In this document: piece after piece, positions 48,870-57,700 of the stretch
Layout of the letters: every line of letters begins with the position of its first letter
Numbering within the stretch: position 1 is the first letter of the stretch
Notes under the pieces: generated by a model
The model's input: the letters and a program-made list of their open reading frames with translations, nothing else
What the model was told of the DNA's origin: nothing
Database searches by the model: none
Made by a program: the position numbers and the translations under genes
Source: a virus
Strand: one strand, 5' to 3'
Virus record (IMG/VR): IMGVR_UViG_3300036770_005131
Span: 1 to 64,000 of that record
Length of the DNA stretch: 64,000 nucleotides

Positions 48870-50207
48870 ATGACTGCTACTATTTCACAACAACGTCCCA
48901 CAAATACCTGGGAACAATTCTGCGAGTGGGTTACTTCCACCAACAATCGTCTTTATGTTGGTTGGTTCGGAACTCTTATGATTCCTACCCTTCTTGCTGC
49001 TACTATTTGCTTCATCATTGCATTCATCGGTGCTCCCCCTGTGGACATTGATGGTATTCGTGAACCAGTTGCTGGTTCTCTAATGTATGGCAACAACATC
49101 ATCTCTGGTGCCGTTGTTCCTTCAAGCAATGCAATCGGTCTACACTTCTATCCCATCTGGGAAGCTGCTTCACTTGATGAATGGCTCTATAATGGTGGTC
49201 CTTACCAACTTGTAGTTTTCCACTTCCTCATCGGTGTCTTCTGCTATCTCGGTCGTGAATGGGAACTTTCATACCGTCTAGGTATGCGTCCTTGGATTTG
49301 CGTTGCTTATAGTGCTCCAGTTGCAGCAGCATCTGCTGTATTCCTTGTCTATCCTTTTGGTCAAGGAAGCTTCAGTGACGGAATGCCTCTAGGTATCTCT
49401 GGAACCTTTAACTTCATGCTTGTATTCCAAGCAGAACATAACATCCTTATGCACCCTTTTCATATGCTTGGTGTTGCTGGTGTGTTCGGTGGTTCACTGT
49501 TCTCTGCGATGCACGGTTCTCTTGTAACTTCTTCACTGGTTCGTGAGACCACTGAAAGTGAGTCACAGAACTACGGTTACAAGTTCGGTCAAGAAGAAGA
49601 GACTTATAACATTGTTGCTGCTCACGGGTATTTTGGTCGCCTTATTTTCCAATATGCCTCATTCAACAACTCTCGTTCACTTCACTTCTTCCTTGCTGCC
49701 TGGCCCGTAGTTGGCATCTGGTTCACTGCTCTTGGTGTTTCTACGATGGCCTTCAATCTCAATGGTTTCAACTTTAACCAGTCAATCGTTGATAGTCAGG
49801 GTCGTGTGCTCAATACCTGGGCAGATGTACTGAATCGTGCTGGACTTGGGCTTGAGGTGATGCACGAAAGGAACGCTAGATTTGTTGGTGTTCTTGCCTA
49901 GTAATAGGCATTAGTAAAATCGGGTTAAACGGGGAAACTCTCAAGTAGACAATCCCGTACCAAGTCAGAAAGGGTTTAAGTTTTCTGAAAGGTCTAACGA
50001 CTAGGTAGTGAGTCCCAACAATAATCTACCCACGAATGCCCGACTCCTTAATAACCATAAGGATGAAGAGATAGTCTGAACTTACTGGCGACAGTAAGAA
50101 GTAAGAAATAAAGAGTTCTTACGATAACACAATTGCACAACTTCCCACTTGACCTTGCTGCTGCTGAAGCAACTCCCGTTGCTCTCACCGCACCTTCAAT
50201 CGGTTGA
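48870..50207 (+). CDS. psbA: Photosystem II D1 protein, interrupted by a group I intron
   Basis: Exon 1 is 48870-49877 and exon 2 is 50136-50207, joined 359 aa. Exon 1 starts [20 protein letters not shown] and reaches EVMHERNA. Exon 2 resumes [23 protein letters not shown]. Without splicing the frame adds eight residues and stops at 49901, losing the manganese-cluster and processing end. D1 is replaced in host thylakoids to keep photosynthesis going during infection. The upstream ATG-less extension to 48804 is untranslated leader. Confidence 0.96.
49878..50135 (+). ncRNA. Group I intron in psbA (258 nt)
   Basis: Exon 1 ends in T (49877) and the intron ends in G (50135), the group I rule. The core shows ACCAAGTC, a GACTA near 50000 and AGATAGTCTGAACT near 50070, as expected for P7/S-region pairing. 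It has no ORF. S-PM2-type cyanophages carry a smaller group I intron in psbA. Confidence 0.9.
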
Positions 50208-50234
50208 TTTAACAACTGAATAGTGGTATAATTA

Positions 50235-50260
50235 AGAGACCCCAAAGGGTCTCTTTTTTT
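50235..50260 (+). terminator. Terminator after psbA
   Basis: AGAGACCC (50235-50242), loop CAAA, GGGTCTCT (50247-50254), then seven T. Confidence 0.9.
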
Positions 50261-50267
50261 ATAAATA
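50260..50267 (+). promoter_or_regulatory. Late promoter motif TATAAATA
   Basis: Exact motif directly after the terminator, 12 bases before the endonuclease ATG. Confidence 0.65.
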
Positions 50268-50278
50268 ATTGGAAAGTT

Positions 50279-50884
50279 ATGAGCAACATTATGGATTTAC
50301 ATAATCTAGTAATAACTGAATGTGAACGGAGAGGATTAGAACTTATACATCTCCCAGAAAAACTTGTTCGTCGTTCTACTGATGTGGTCGTCAGTTGCCC
50401 CTGTACTGGGATAAGAAATATGAGTATAAGAAACTTTATTGTGACTTATGAAAAAGGTGGAGAAGCATTCTGCTGTAAAAGAAAGTCAAAAATTGGAAAA
50501 AATAATCCTGCCTTTGGAAAACCAACTTGGAATGCTGGAACTGTTGGAGTATCAAAGAGTTATGGATTTTTTGGTTTTAAGGAAGAGTGGTCGGACAGAG
50601 AAGATTACTTATATTTCATAGAAACAATCTATGGAACTTATAAAATTGGTAGGTCATTTCACGGAATAAAATATAGGTTTACTGAAACTATAAAAGAACT
50701 TGGTGAATGGAAAGCAACTCATAAAGAAGTGTTTGATTGTGAACGATATATTCTAGATACATACAAGCACTATCAAAAGAAGATTGATGGTATAATTGGT
50801 GGGTCTGAACATTTTACAAAAGAATTACCAATTCAAGAAATTGTGGAATATGCAAATCAAAAATTAAGCACTAACACCTATTGA
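50279..50884 (+). CDS. Putative homing endonuclease between psbA and psbD
   Basis: 201 aa. It has a NUMOD3-like DNA-binding motif [13 protein letters not shown] and a GIY-YIG-like core [20 protein letters not shown] free-standing homing endonuclease (F-CphI) sits beside the intron-bearing psbA of S-PM2; this gene is in the same place. Whether it cuts intron-less psbA is inference. Confidence 0.65.
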   Translation: MSNIMDLHNLVITECERRGLELIHLPEKLVRRSTDVVVSCPCTGIRNMSIRNFIVTYEKGGEAFCCKRKSKIGKNNPAFGKPTWNAGTVGVSKSYGFFGFKEEWSDREDYLYFIETIYGTYKIGRSFHGIKYRFTETIKELGEWKATHKEVFDCERYILDTYKHYQKKIDGIIGGSEHFTKELPIQEIVEYANQKLSTNTY

Positions 50885-50937
50885 CCTCTGTGTTACGGTA
50901 TGTTAACATAAATATTACAAATCTTAATGGAGGATTA

Positions 50938-51999
50938 ATGGTTTCATCTACACTTTCATTACCAAATCAACAAAGGGGGTGGTTTGATGTTCTGGACGAC
51001 TGGCTTAAGAGAGACCGTTTCGTTTTTGTTGGATGGTCTGGACTTCTTCTTTTTCCCACTGCTTATCTTGCTCTTGGTGGTTGGCTTACTGGGACAACTT
51101 TCGTTACGAGTTGGTATACTCACGGGTTGGCAAGTTCCTATTTGGAGGGTGCAAACTTTCTTACTGCAGCAGTTTCTACTCCAGCAGATTCTATGGGTCA
51201 TTCTCTTCTGCTTCTCTGGGGTCCTGAGGCTCAAGGGGATTTCGTCAGGTGGGTCCAACTTGGGGGACTCTGGCCTTTTGTGGCACTCCACGGGGCTTTC
51301 GCTCTAATCGGTTTTATGCTCCGTCAGTTTGAGATTGCCCGTCTTGTAGGCATCAGACCCTATAACGCAATCGCATTCTCTGGTCCTATCGCAGTATTCG
51401 TTTCTGTATTCCTGATGTATCCACTGGGTCAATCCAGTTGGTTCTTTGCTCCATCCTTTGGTGTGGCAGCAATCTTCAGGTTCCTACTGTTTCTTCAGGG
51501 TTTCCACAACTGGACGCTAAATCCGTTTCACATGATGGGGGTGGCAGGTATTCTAGGTGGTGCTTTACTTTGTGCTATTCACGGTGCTACTGTGGAGAAT
51601 ACACTTTATCAGGATGGTGAAAAAGCAAACACCTTCAAGGCATTTGAACCAACACAAGAGGAAGAAACTTACTCTATGGTTACGGCAAACCGCTACTGGT
51701 CACAAATCTTTGGTATCGCTTTTAGCAATAAGCGTTGGCTTCACTTTTTTATGTTATTTGTTCCCGTTATGGGTCTTTGGATGGCATCTATTGGTATGAT
51801 TGGTCTTGCTTTAAACTTTAGAGCATATGATTTTGTGTCTCAAGAAATCCGTGCTGCTTACGACAGTGAGTTTGAAACTTTCTACACGAAAAACCAGTTG
51901 CTTAATGAGGGACTTCGTGCTTGGATGGCACCTGTAGACCAACCACATCTCAATCTGGTGCTACCAGAAGAGGTATTACCACGAGGAAATGCCTTGTGA
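50938..51999 (+). CDS. psbD: Photosystem II D2 protein
   Basis: 353 aa from ATG 50938 with ribosome site GGAGG. It starts [22 protein letters not shown] and has the D2 iron-ligand and QA-site regions ([37 protein letters not shown]). The ORF upstream to 50881 is excluded. TTGACC at 50881 and a late-like CATAAATA lie upstream. Full-length, no intron. Partner of D1 in the reaction centre. Confidence 0.96.
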   Translation: MVSSTLSLPNQQRGWFDVLDDWLKRDRFVFVGWSGLLLFPTAYLALGGWLTGTTFVTSWYTHGLASSYLEGANFLTAAVSTPADSMGHSLLLLWGPEAQGDFVRWVQLGGLWPFVALHGAFALIGFMLRQFEIARLVGIRPYNAIAFSGPIAVFVSVFLMYPLGQSSWFFAPSFGVAAIFRFLLFLQGFHNWTLNPFHMMGVAGILGGALLCAIHGATVENTLYQDGEKANTFKAFEPTQEEETYSMVTANRYWSQIFGIAFSNKRWLHFFMLFVPVMGLWMASIGMIGLALNFRAYDFVSQEIRAAYDSEFETFYTKNQLLNEGLRAWMAPVDQPHLNLVLPEEVLPRGNAL

Positions 52000-52025
52000 T
52001 AAAATATAATACCCTGCGGAAACGC

Positions 52026-52047
52026 AAGACCCTTCGGGGTCTTTTTT
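52026..52047 (+). terminator. Terminator after psbD with UUCG loop
   Basis: AAGACCC (52026-52032), loop TTCG, GGGTCTT (52037-52043), then T run. Confidence 0.88.
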
Positions 52048-52048
52048 A

Positions 52049-52084
52049 TTGACTTATCGCCCTAACTATGATATTATATAAATA
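52049..52084 (+). promoter_or_regulatory. Dual promoter: TTGACT-17-TATTAT plus TATAAATA
   Basis: The -35 is at 52049-52054 right after the terminator T run, -10 at 52072-52077 and the late motif at 52077-52084. Same early/late layout as psbA. Confidence 0.7.
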
Positions 52085-52109
52085 ATAATATATATTCGTA
52101 GTTAGGATA

Positions 52110-52691
52110 ATGGCACTAAATAGTAAATCAAAACCTTGTGGAGATTTAGTTGGTAAAAATTTTGGAAGATTGCTGGTTGAAAAAGAAGAGGTTATTTTTA
52201 GAAGTGGTAAAAAGAGAATATTTGCTACTTGTAAGTGTAAATGTGGAGGAACAAAAGTATGCGATAGAACTAGTTTGTTAAACGGTAAAACTACAAGTTG
52301 TGGATGTTTTGCCAGTGAAAAAACAATAGCATTTAATAAAACTAAAACAAAACCTCCTGGAACTAAAAAAGAAGATGATAGAAGATATAAGATGTTTCAT
52401 AATGCTCAACACAGAGCAAAGAAAAAAGGAATACCATTCACTATAACTATAGATGATATTATTATTCCAGAAACTTGCCCTTTGCTTGGAATACCTCTTG
52501 TATCTACTAACGACAAAAGAGACCCAAGAAATCCTAGTTTAGACCAGATAGTTCCAGGAAAAGGATATACTCCAGATAATATTTGGGTAATATCCTCAAG
52601 AGCAAATTGGATAAAGTGTGACGCATCCCTACAAGAACTCCAAACATTAGTAGAAAATCTCAAATGTTTATCACTCTCGCATTATTCATAG
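52110..52691 (+). CDS. HNH-type endonuclease downstream of psbD
   Basis: 193 aa. The N-terminal part has zinc-like CKCKCGGTK and TTSCGC. The nuclease part has CPLLGIPL, PSLDQIVPGKGYTPDNIWVIS and RANWIKCDAS, a known phage HNH-type homing-nuclease pattern with Asp in place of the first His. It flanks the psbA-psbD region on the right. Confidence 0.75.
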   Translation: MALNSKSKPCGDLVGKNFGRLLVEKEEVIFRSGKKRIFATCKCKCGGTKVCDRTSLLNGKTTSCGCFASEKTIAFNKTKTKPPGTKKEDDRRYKMFHNAQHRAKKKGIPFTITIDDIIIPETCPLLGIPLVSTNDKRDPRNPSLDQIVPGKGYTPDNIWVISSRANWIKCDASLQELQTLVENLKCLSLSHYS

Positions 52692-52721
52692 GTTTCGGTG
52701 TAATTCTCTTTCTTCTGTCCC

Positions 52722-52750
52722 TTGACTTTTAACCCTCTTCCTGCTAGACT
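52722..52750 (+). promoter_or_regulatory. Promoter TTGACT-17-TAGACT
   Basis: The -35 is at 52722-52727 and the -10 at 52745-52750, 25 bases before the next ATG. Confidence 0.65.
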
Positions 52751-52775
52751 AGAGAACTCTTCGCAGACTTCAAAG

Positions 52776-53012
52776 ATGGTTGGAAAACTTGACCCAGAAG
52801 AACGAGTGCTTCCCGAAACATTCGCACAAACCTCTGATGAACCTTATGTTCGTCACGATTATAAACTTCATTATACAACGAAGAAACCAGAAGTGTTTGA
52901 TAACTTTGAAGATACCCAAAGGACTTGGTTTCAAACTCCAAAACAATTTCTAGATTATGTTGAAGTGCTAGATAAGAAACAACCAAAGAATAAAAAAGCA
53001 AAAGGGTTCTGA
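52776..53012 (+). CDS. Hypothetical 78-aa protein
   Basis: ATG 52776 is used because upstream starts fall in the promoter. Starts MVGKLDPEERVLPETFAQTSDE; acidic then a basic end KKQPKNKKAKGF. Not recognised. Confidence 0.55.
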   Translation: MVGKLDPEERVLPETFAQTSDEPYVRHDYKLHYTTKKPEVFDNFEDTQRTWFQTPKQFLDYVEVLDKKQPKNKKAKGF

Positions 53013-53013
53013 A

Positions 53014-53103
53014 ATGGAAATTGATTGGATTAATTCTCTGATGGGCATTTATCTTATTTGGTTGGGTCTTAACTACGGAAAACCAAAACAGACGGATGAT
53101 TAA
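53014..53103 (+). CDS. 29-aa single-helix peptide ORF
   Basis: MEIDWINSLMGIYLIWLGLNYG plus a polar tail, one base after the preceding stop. Possibly a real membrane peptide; weak evidence. Confidence 0.4.
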   Translation: MEIDWINSLMGIYLIWLGLNYGKPKQTDD

Positions 53104-53136
53104 AAAATAAATAAATTTGAGTTCGGGATACCGTAC

Positions 53137-53373
53137 ATGACACTACAAGAAGGATGTCATTCTCTTAAACTTGAATGTGCATTGAGAGAACTTGGATTCG
53201 TTGATATTGGATGGAAATGTATTGCTCATGCTGGATTATTTTTCGTTCAACCAGTAGGAATACCTGATGACCCAGAAGGAGACCTTCTGGGATTTTCTGT
53301 CTTAAAATCAAATGAAATTATCAAATTATCAATATCTGCTAAGAAAGCACTAGATTATGCTCTGTCAATATGA
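53137..53373 (+). CDS. Hypothetical 78-aa protein
   Basis: Mixed alpha/beta: SLKLECALRELGFVDIGW, HAGLFFVQPVGIPD, SAKKALDYALSI. Its stop overlaps the next ATG (ATGA). Not recognised. Confidence 0.5.
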   Translation: MTLQEGCHSLKLECALRELGFVDIGWKCIAHAGLFFVQPVGIPDDPEGDLLGFSVLKSNEIIKLSISAKKALDYALSI

Positions 53374-53525
53374 TTAGTTCAGAAACACCTTATAAACTTG
53401 CCGAAATACTCCGTGAAACTTGGCCAGGAATATATAAGAAACCACACTTTCGTAAAAATGAAACTGAAATATCTTCTGGCATTACTACCACTACTTCTAA
53501 CAGCATCTTGTACTCAAGAACCTGA
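53370..53525 (+). CDS. Possible 51-aa ORF overlapping lipoprotein start
   Basis: MISSETPYKLAEILRETWPGIYKK is plausible coding sequence coupled by ATGA. Its last 22 codons overlap the lipoprotein signal peptide in another frame, so only the first part is convincing. Confidence 0.35.
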   Translation: MISSETPYKLAEILRETWPGIYKKPHFRKNETEISSGITTTTSNSILYSRT

Positions 53526-54357
53526 ACCCTATGAGATTCATAAGGTTACAAAGAGTAACACAACAATTGACTGTAAGGGTAAAGAATTTAACAACGGAAA
53601 AAATACAGAAATTCGTGTGATTTCTGATATAGAAAATATCACAATTAAAAACTGTTCACTTAAGGGTTCCATTCGGGTTTATGGTCTTGGAATGAATGGT
53701 GAAGATGAAAAGGTAAAAGAATCTTCACATAAGGCAGGGCATACCGAAAGAGTACAGGCAGCAGCACCTTCTAATGTTATTATTTCCAATATGGTCATTG
53801 AGGGTATGAATAGAATTCCTGTTTATCTTGCTCCTGGTGTTACAAAAACAACTGTAGAAAACAATAAGTTTACTGGAACAACTGACTCATCTGTGATTTA
53901 CTTGGATGCGGAGAGTGCTTATAATACCATTTACAACAATACCTTTGATGTAAGTGGAAACTTTACACTTCGTCAGTTTAGAATTCGTGAAGTCATCGCA
54001 GTAGATGGTTCCGCACATAATACCATTTCTGGAAATGATTTTAAAACCGCAGTAGGTGGTGGAGTATATCTCTATCGCAACTGCGGAGAAGGTGGAACCG
54101 TTAGACACCAAGAACCACAGTATAATGTAATTGAAAATAATAACTTTAATCTATCAGGATTACATATTGGCAATTATGGTATTTGGTTAGGTGCTCGTAA
54201 TGGAAATCGTTTCTACTGTAATGCTGATGAAGGTCATAAGTTAGGTAGTAGTATAGATGACCGTGATTTCGCAAACAATAACATCGTTAGAGACAATAAG
54301 TTCTCAGGTTCTGACAGAACTGTAAAGAATGATGGCGAAAATAATGTGGTAAAATAA
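53458..54357 (+). CDS. Lipoprotein with right-handed beta-helix repeats
   Basis: 299 aa. Lipoprotein signal MKLKYLLALLPLLLTASC with lipobox LTASC. Residues about 60-290 show Asn-rich helix turns (ITIKNCSL, NVIISNMVIEG, TVENNKFTG, NTIYNNTFDVSG, NTISGNDF, NVIENNNF, NNIVRDNKF), as in parallel beta-helix proteins such as pectate-lyase-like folds. It would sit in the host envelope; superinfection exclusion or glycan modification are guesses. Lipoproteins are unusual in cyanophages. Confidence 0.7.
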   Translation: MKLKYLLALLPLLLTASCTQEPEPYEIHKVTKSNTTIDCKGKEFNNGKNTEIRVISDIENITIKNCSLKGSIRVYGLGMNGEDEKVKESSHKAGHTERVQAAAPSNVIISNMVIEGMNRIPVYLAPGVTKTTVENNKFTGTTDSSVIYLDAESAYNTIYNNTFDVSGNFTLRQFRIREVIAVDGSAHNTISGNDFKTAVGGGVYLYRNCGEGGTVRHQEPQYNVIENNNFNLSGLHIGNYGIWLGARNGNRFYCNADEGHKLGSSIDDRDFANNNIVRDNKFSGSDRTVKNDGENNVVK

Positions 54358-54387
54358 ATAATCAATGTCCCCATTTTGGAGTATTAG

Positions 54388-55746
54388 ATGATGGAAGAAA
54401 ATCTATTTCTTGAAGAAACGCAAAAGAATGTTCTACAATCACAAGATGCTGTAGAGCACGATCCAAACGCAGCACTACGAAATCTTGAAGGTTATACTCC
54501 TGTGGGAGGTGCCGAAGATAATACACCTACACTAGAAGTTAATCCTAATAATATTGGTGAAGTTTCCGCAACTTCTCCAGTTCCTACCAGACAAGTTTCA
54601 GATTTACCTCTTGAAACTTATGGTGGAACTGGAGACTTTTTAATTGCTCCTGAGGAAGAAGGAGTAGAAGATAATTCTCAAGAACTAGAATTAATTCCAC
54701 TAGCAGAAACTCCAAATGTTAGGGTTCAAACTCTATCTAATGTTGGTTCTATTCCTGATAATACTAACGATAATCCTGTGGATAGTCAGGAACCGAATGA
54801 AGAAGTTGTAGATGAAGTTCCTGAAGAACCAGCACCAACTCCCCCTACTCCACCAGTAGAACCTCCTGCTCCTGAAGATCCTGAGGAACCACCTGTAGAA
54901 CCTCCTGCTCCTGAAGATCCAGAAGATCCTGAAGATCCTGAAGATCCAGAAGATCCTGAAGATCCTGAGGAACCAGATCCTGAAGATCCAGAAGATCCTG
55001 AAGATCCTGAGGAACCAGATCCTGAAGATCCAGAAGATCCTGAAGATCCTGAGGAACCAGATCCTGAAGATCCTGAGGAACCAGAACCTCCTGCTCCTCC
55101 AGAACCTGAAGACCCAGAAGACCCTGAGGAACCAGAACCTCCTGCTCCTCCAGAACCTGAAGACCCAGAAGACCCTGAGGAACCTGAAGACCCTGAGGAA
55201 CCTGAAGACCCTGAGGAACCTGAAGACCCATCAGGTCAAAATCCAGGAAACAATAAGGATGTAGGAAACTCACCTTTTGATGGTATTACTGGAAATTCTG
55301 GAAATAATGGAGATAAAACTCCTGGTTCTGGACCTATGGAAGGTGGTGAAGATGATATTGGAGAGCAACCGGGATTTAAAGGAAATGGGCCATCAAATGC
55401 TAACGGAAACCAAAATTCTGATGATGAAAATGATAGTGATGATGGAAGAGGTCAGGGACAAAATTCACAAAGAGATAATGGATGGGGAAATGGAGATGAC
55501 GATGCTCCAGGTGGTTCAAGACCAAATAACAACGCTGAAAATGATGAAACTCCATCTGGAAATTATGATGAACTTGTGAGTAGATTTTTAGAAGAAAATC
55601 CTGTAACTCCTACTTTAGATATTTACAACTTTGATGACGATGTTACTTTTGATGAAATTCCTCAAGAATTAATGACTGAATTTCCAGAAATTCCTGAATA
55701 CGGAATTGGTTATGATGATGATTTTTCCTATGATGATGCTGGTTGA
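54388..55746 (+). CDS. Acidic Pro-Glu-Asp repeat protein
   Basis: 452 aa. Non-repetitive N-terminus (about 150 aa), then Pro/Glu/Asp repeats at about 150-285, then a Gly/Asn/Asp-rich low-complexity part and an acidic C-terminus with FLEENPVTPTLDIYNFDDDV. Highly acidic and disordered. Ribosome site GGAG at 54378. Function unknown; a virion surface or linker protein is possible. Confidence 0.6.
   Translation: MMEENLFLEETQKNVLQSQDAVEHDPNAALRNLEGYTPVGGAEDNTPTLEVNPNNIGEVSATSPVPTRQVSDLPLETYGGTGDFLIAPEEEGVEDNSQELELIPLAETPNVRVQTLSNVGSIPDNTNDNPVDSQEPNEEVVDEVPEEPAPTPPTPPVEPPAPEDPEEPPVEPPAPEDPEDPEDPEDPEDPEDPEEPDPEDPEDPEDPEEPDPEDPEDPEDPEEPDPEDPEEPEPPAPPEPEDPEDPEEPEPPAPPEPEDPEDPEEPEDPEEPEDPEEPEDPSGQNPGNNKDVGNSPFDGITGNSGNNGDKTPGSGPMEGGEDDIGEQPGFKGNGPSNANGNQNSDDENDSDDGRGQGQNSQRDNGWGNGDDDAPGGSRPNNNAENDETPSGNYDELVSRFLEENPVTPTLDIYNFDDDVTFDEIPQELMTEFPEIPEYGIGYDDDFSYDDAG
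54862..55230 (+). repeat. In-frame tandem repeats coding (P)EDPEE-type units
   Basis: Three nested unit sizes: about 42-bp units (PDPEDPEDPEDPEE), a 51-bp unit duplicated almost exactly (PEPPAPPEPEDPEDPEE), and 18-bp units (PEDPEE). Codon choice differs between blocks (GATCC versus GACCC), so the array grew by separate recent duplications. Confidence 0.85.
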
Positions 55747-55769
55747 TTTTCCTTAACAAATCTGTTAAA

Positions 55770-55795
55770 ATGAGAGGACAAACCTCTCATTTTTT
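55770..55795 (+). terminator. Rho-independent terminator
   Basis: ATGAGAGG (55770-55777), loop ACAAA, CCTCTCAT (55783-55790), then T run. The next ATG follows at once. Confidence 0.85.
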
Positions 55796-56098
55796 ATGAC
55801 TAAAGAAACTTACGGAAACCCTTATAGGTCTGGCGAAAGGAATATTGATGATTTGCATAAGTCATTAGTTCAAGACCTTATGCGAACTTCAAAGGAAGAA
55901 ACCAAATACAATTATGTGATGAAAGATGTTTTTCAGATTATGAAAGACCTTGGATGGACTGGCGATGATACTTTTGAAGTTCAGGTTGCTGGAACTTTAA
56001 ATAAAGATAAGTTTATTGTGATTAAGAATGAAAGTCTTAATCCCCGACCAAATAAGAAAGCACTTCCTCAAGGTCAAGGGAAACCTGTGAATATATAA
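55796..56098 (+). CDS. Hypothetical 100-aa protein
   Basis: Starts MTKETYGNPYRSGERNIDDLH; helical first half, basic end (NPRPNKKALPQGQGK). The ATG is two bases after the terminator T run. Not recognised. Confidence 0.5.
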   Translation: MTKETYGNPYRSGERNIDDLHKSLVQDLMRTSKEETKYNYVMKDVFQIMKDLGWTGDDTFEVQVAGTLNKDKFIVIKNESLNPRPNKKALPQGQGKPVNI

Positions 56099-56114
56099 TA
56101 TAAAATTATATTTT

Positions 56115-56210
56115 ATGGAACCTAATAGTATGCGCCCCCTACTGAATGAGGTAGGGGGATTTATAATAGGAATTCTTACACTTTTAGTTCCTTTAGTTGT
56201 GTTACTATGA
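56115..56210 (+). CDS. 31-aa single-helix peptide ORF
   Basis: MEPNSMRPLLNEVGG then a membrane helix (FIIGILTLLVPLVVLL). A hairpin CCCCCTAC/GTAGGGGG lies inside it (about 56135-56158), so the DNA may instead be a regulatory RNA. Speculative. Confidence 0.35.
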   Translation: MEPNSMRPLLNEVGGFIIGILTLLVPLVVLL

Positions 56211-56299
56211 GCAAATACAGAACCACTTATTATGAACAGTTTTCTTATATTTACATAACACTTAAGGAAACTATAAAAATAATTCTAAATTCTAAATAA
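56207..56299 (+). CDS. 30-aa ORF
   Basis: MSKYRTTYYEQFSYIYITLK..., basic, overlapping the preceding ORF by ATGA. Not recognised; weak. Confidence 0.35.
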   Translation: MSKYRTTYYEQFSYIYITLKETIKIILNSK

Positions 56300-56318
56300 T
56301 TAAAATCGCATTTTTCAT

Positions 56319-56678
56319 ATGCCTCTATACGCAACTCCAGAAGAGTGTATGTTTAACCTTGAAACATTTTCTTCTAGTGAGGCAAAGCGAAAATGGAGAA
56401 AATCAATTAAAGATCACTGGGGAGAATGTGCATATTGCGGATCTACTGAAAATCTAACCTTGGATCATATAACACCAAGATCTAAAGGTGGAACTGATAG
56501 AATCACAAATGTACTGTGTGCTTGTCATTCTTGCAATCAATCAAAAGGTCATGAAAAATGGCATGATTGGTATTTAAAACAAGACTTCTTTACAACTGAA
56601 CGATTAAGTGATATCATTGAATGGCAAAAGCAAATCTCTGAAAAAGAATTAGTAGTTTACCGACCAAGAAAAATATGA
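56319..56678 (+). CDS. HNH endonuclease
   Basis: 119 aa. CAYCGSTENLTLDHITPRSKGG, TNVLCACHSCNQSKG: a complete zinc-type HNH core of the McrA/homing family. Common in cyanophages. It is followed by an ATGA overlap with glutaredoxin, so it may be a resident gene rather than a recent insert. Confidence 0.85.
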   Translation: MPLYATPEECMFNLETFSSSEAKRKWRKSIKDHWGECAYCGSTENLTLDHITPRSKGGTDRITNVLCACHSCNQSKGHEKWHDWYLKQDFFTTERLSDIIEWQKQISEKELVVYRPRKI

Positions 56679-56914
56679 AATTTACAGTTTATTCAAAACA
56701 TGGATGCCCATTTTGTTCTAAAATTGAACAAGTTCTTAATCTTTCAAACTTAGAACATATTGTATATAAGTTAGATGAAGATTTTACTCGTGAAGAGTTC
56801 TATGCAGAATTTGGAGTAGGATCTACTTTTCCTCAAGTTGTGATGAATGATACCGAGCATCTTGGTGGATGTACTGACACAGTTAAATACCTTCAAGAAA
56901 ATAATGTTATTTAA
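56675..56914 (+). CDS. grx: Glutaredoxin
   Basis: 79 aa with the active site GCPFCSK, TFPQVVMND (cis-Pro) and LGGCTDTVKYL. It probably reduces the phage ribonucleotide reductase or other thiols. Its stop directly abuts the next ATG. Confidence 0.93.
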   Translation: MKFTVYSKHGCPFCSKIEQVLNLSNLEHIVYKLDEDFTREEFYAEFGVGSTFPQVVMNDTEHLGGCTDTVKYLQENNVI

Positions 56915-57274
56915 ATGGAAACAACATTTAATGAAGTTTATTATGATGTAGAAAAGGCAATTGACTATGCCTTTCAAGGTAAATTTGTGCTTAAATTTTA
57001 TGAGTATTTAAAAGTTAAGGGGACTATAAAAAAAGAAGTAGAGCAATTTTTACAAAGTAAAATCATAAACAACATTAATGAAATTATAATAGATCTGGAT
57101 GAATATATTGCAGGAGGTGCTGATAATCAACACAAACAACTTCGTGAAGCATATGGGCATCTTTCAAAACCTCAAGCAAGAAAAATACGAAATTATCTGA
57201 GTACAATTATTGAAGATGCTGAAAAGTATAATTATGACAAAAGAAAAGGAAGGCGAAAAAGCAAAACTAAATAA
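56915..57274 (+). CDS. Conserved cyanophage protein of unknown function
   Basis: 119 aa, all-helical, starting METTFNEVYYDVEKAID, with a basic end (DKRKGRRKSKTK). Overlaps the next ORF by 41 bases. Function unknown. Confidence 0.6.
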   Translation: METTFNEVYYDVEKAIDYAFQGKFVLKFYEYLKVKGTIKKEVEQFLQSKIINNINEIIIDLDEYIAGGADNQHKQLREAYGHLSKPQARKIRNYLSTIIEDAEKYNYDKRKGRRKSKTK

Positions 57275-57446
57275 TTCTCAAGACCTCCAAATTAACCGAG
57301 GTTTTGAGTTAATGTTAAGACATGATAGGAGGGAGAATCAATCGGAACCAAAATCGTTTCAAGTTCATTTTGGTAAGATGATATCTCTCTTTCAAAGGGA
57401 GATGCATTTTCAAATTGATTTTTGTTTTAATATGAAAAAAAAGTAA
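57234..57446 (+). CDS. Hypothetical 70-aa protein
   Basis: ATG 57234, MTKEKEGEKAKLNNSQDLQ, then FELMLRHDRRENQSEPKSF. Basic. The large overlap with the preceding gene makes the start uncertain. Not recognised. Confidence 0.5.
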   Translation: MTKEKEGEKAKLNNSQDLQINRGFELMLRHDRRENQSEPKSFQVHFGKMISLFQREMHFQIDFCFNMKKK

Positions 57447-57463
57447 CTCTCTGGAGAAAATAA

Positions 57464-57700
57464 ATGGAACTATCAATCATTCTCACATTTACTACACTTT
57501 TTTGTGTAATGTTTCTTTTCATAGGACTGATTGGGGGGTGGATATTTAAACAATATCAAATTGAACGAATATATGGAATTCGTAATATACATCCAGAATT
57601 TTTTGATGGAAACGGAAATTTAGTTCCTGATGAAGTCTTAGCAGTTAGATTTGAAGAAGGATTTTTTGATGATGAGGAGGAAGAAGTTGAAGATGATTGA
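57464..57700 (+). CDS. Small membrane protein with acidic tail
   Basis: 78 aa. One N-terminal transmembrane helix (IILTFTTLFCVMFLFIGLIG), then a cytoplasmic part ending FFDDEEEEVEDD. Unknown function. Confidence 0.55.
   Translation: MELSIILTFTTLFCVMFLFIGLIGGWIFKQYQIERIYGIRNIHPEFFDGNGNLVPDEVLAVRFEEGFFDDEEEEVEDD

Noticed and set aside
49878-49901. Taking D1 to end at the in-frame stop 49901
   Set aside because: The real D1 C-terminus is found intact at 50136-50207, and the boundaries obey the group I rule.
54862-55230. Repeats that could look like a CRISPR array
   Set aside because: Units are in-frame, contiguous and differ in size, with no spacers and no cas genes.
54845-55273. Long reverse ORF rich in Leu/Gln/Asp repeats
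   Set aside because: It is the complement of the PED repeat array; the low-complexity sequence keeps all frames open.
55277-55579. Met-rich + strand ORF within the repeat protein gene
   Set aside because: Shadow frame of Gly/Asn/Asp-rich codons, with no start signal.
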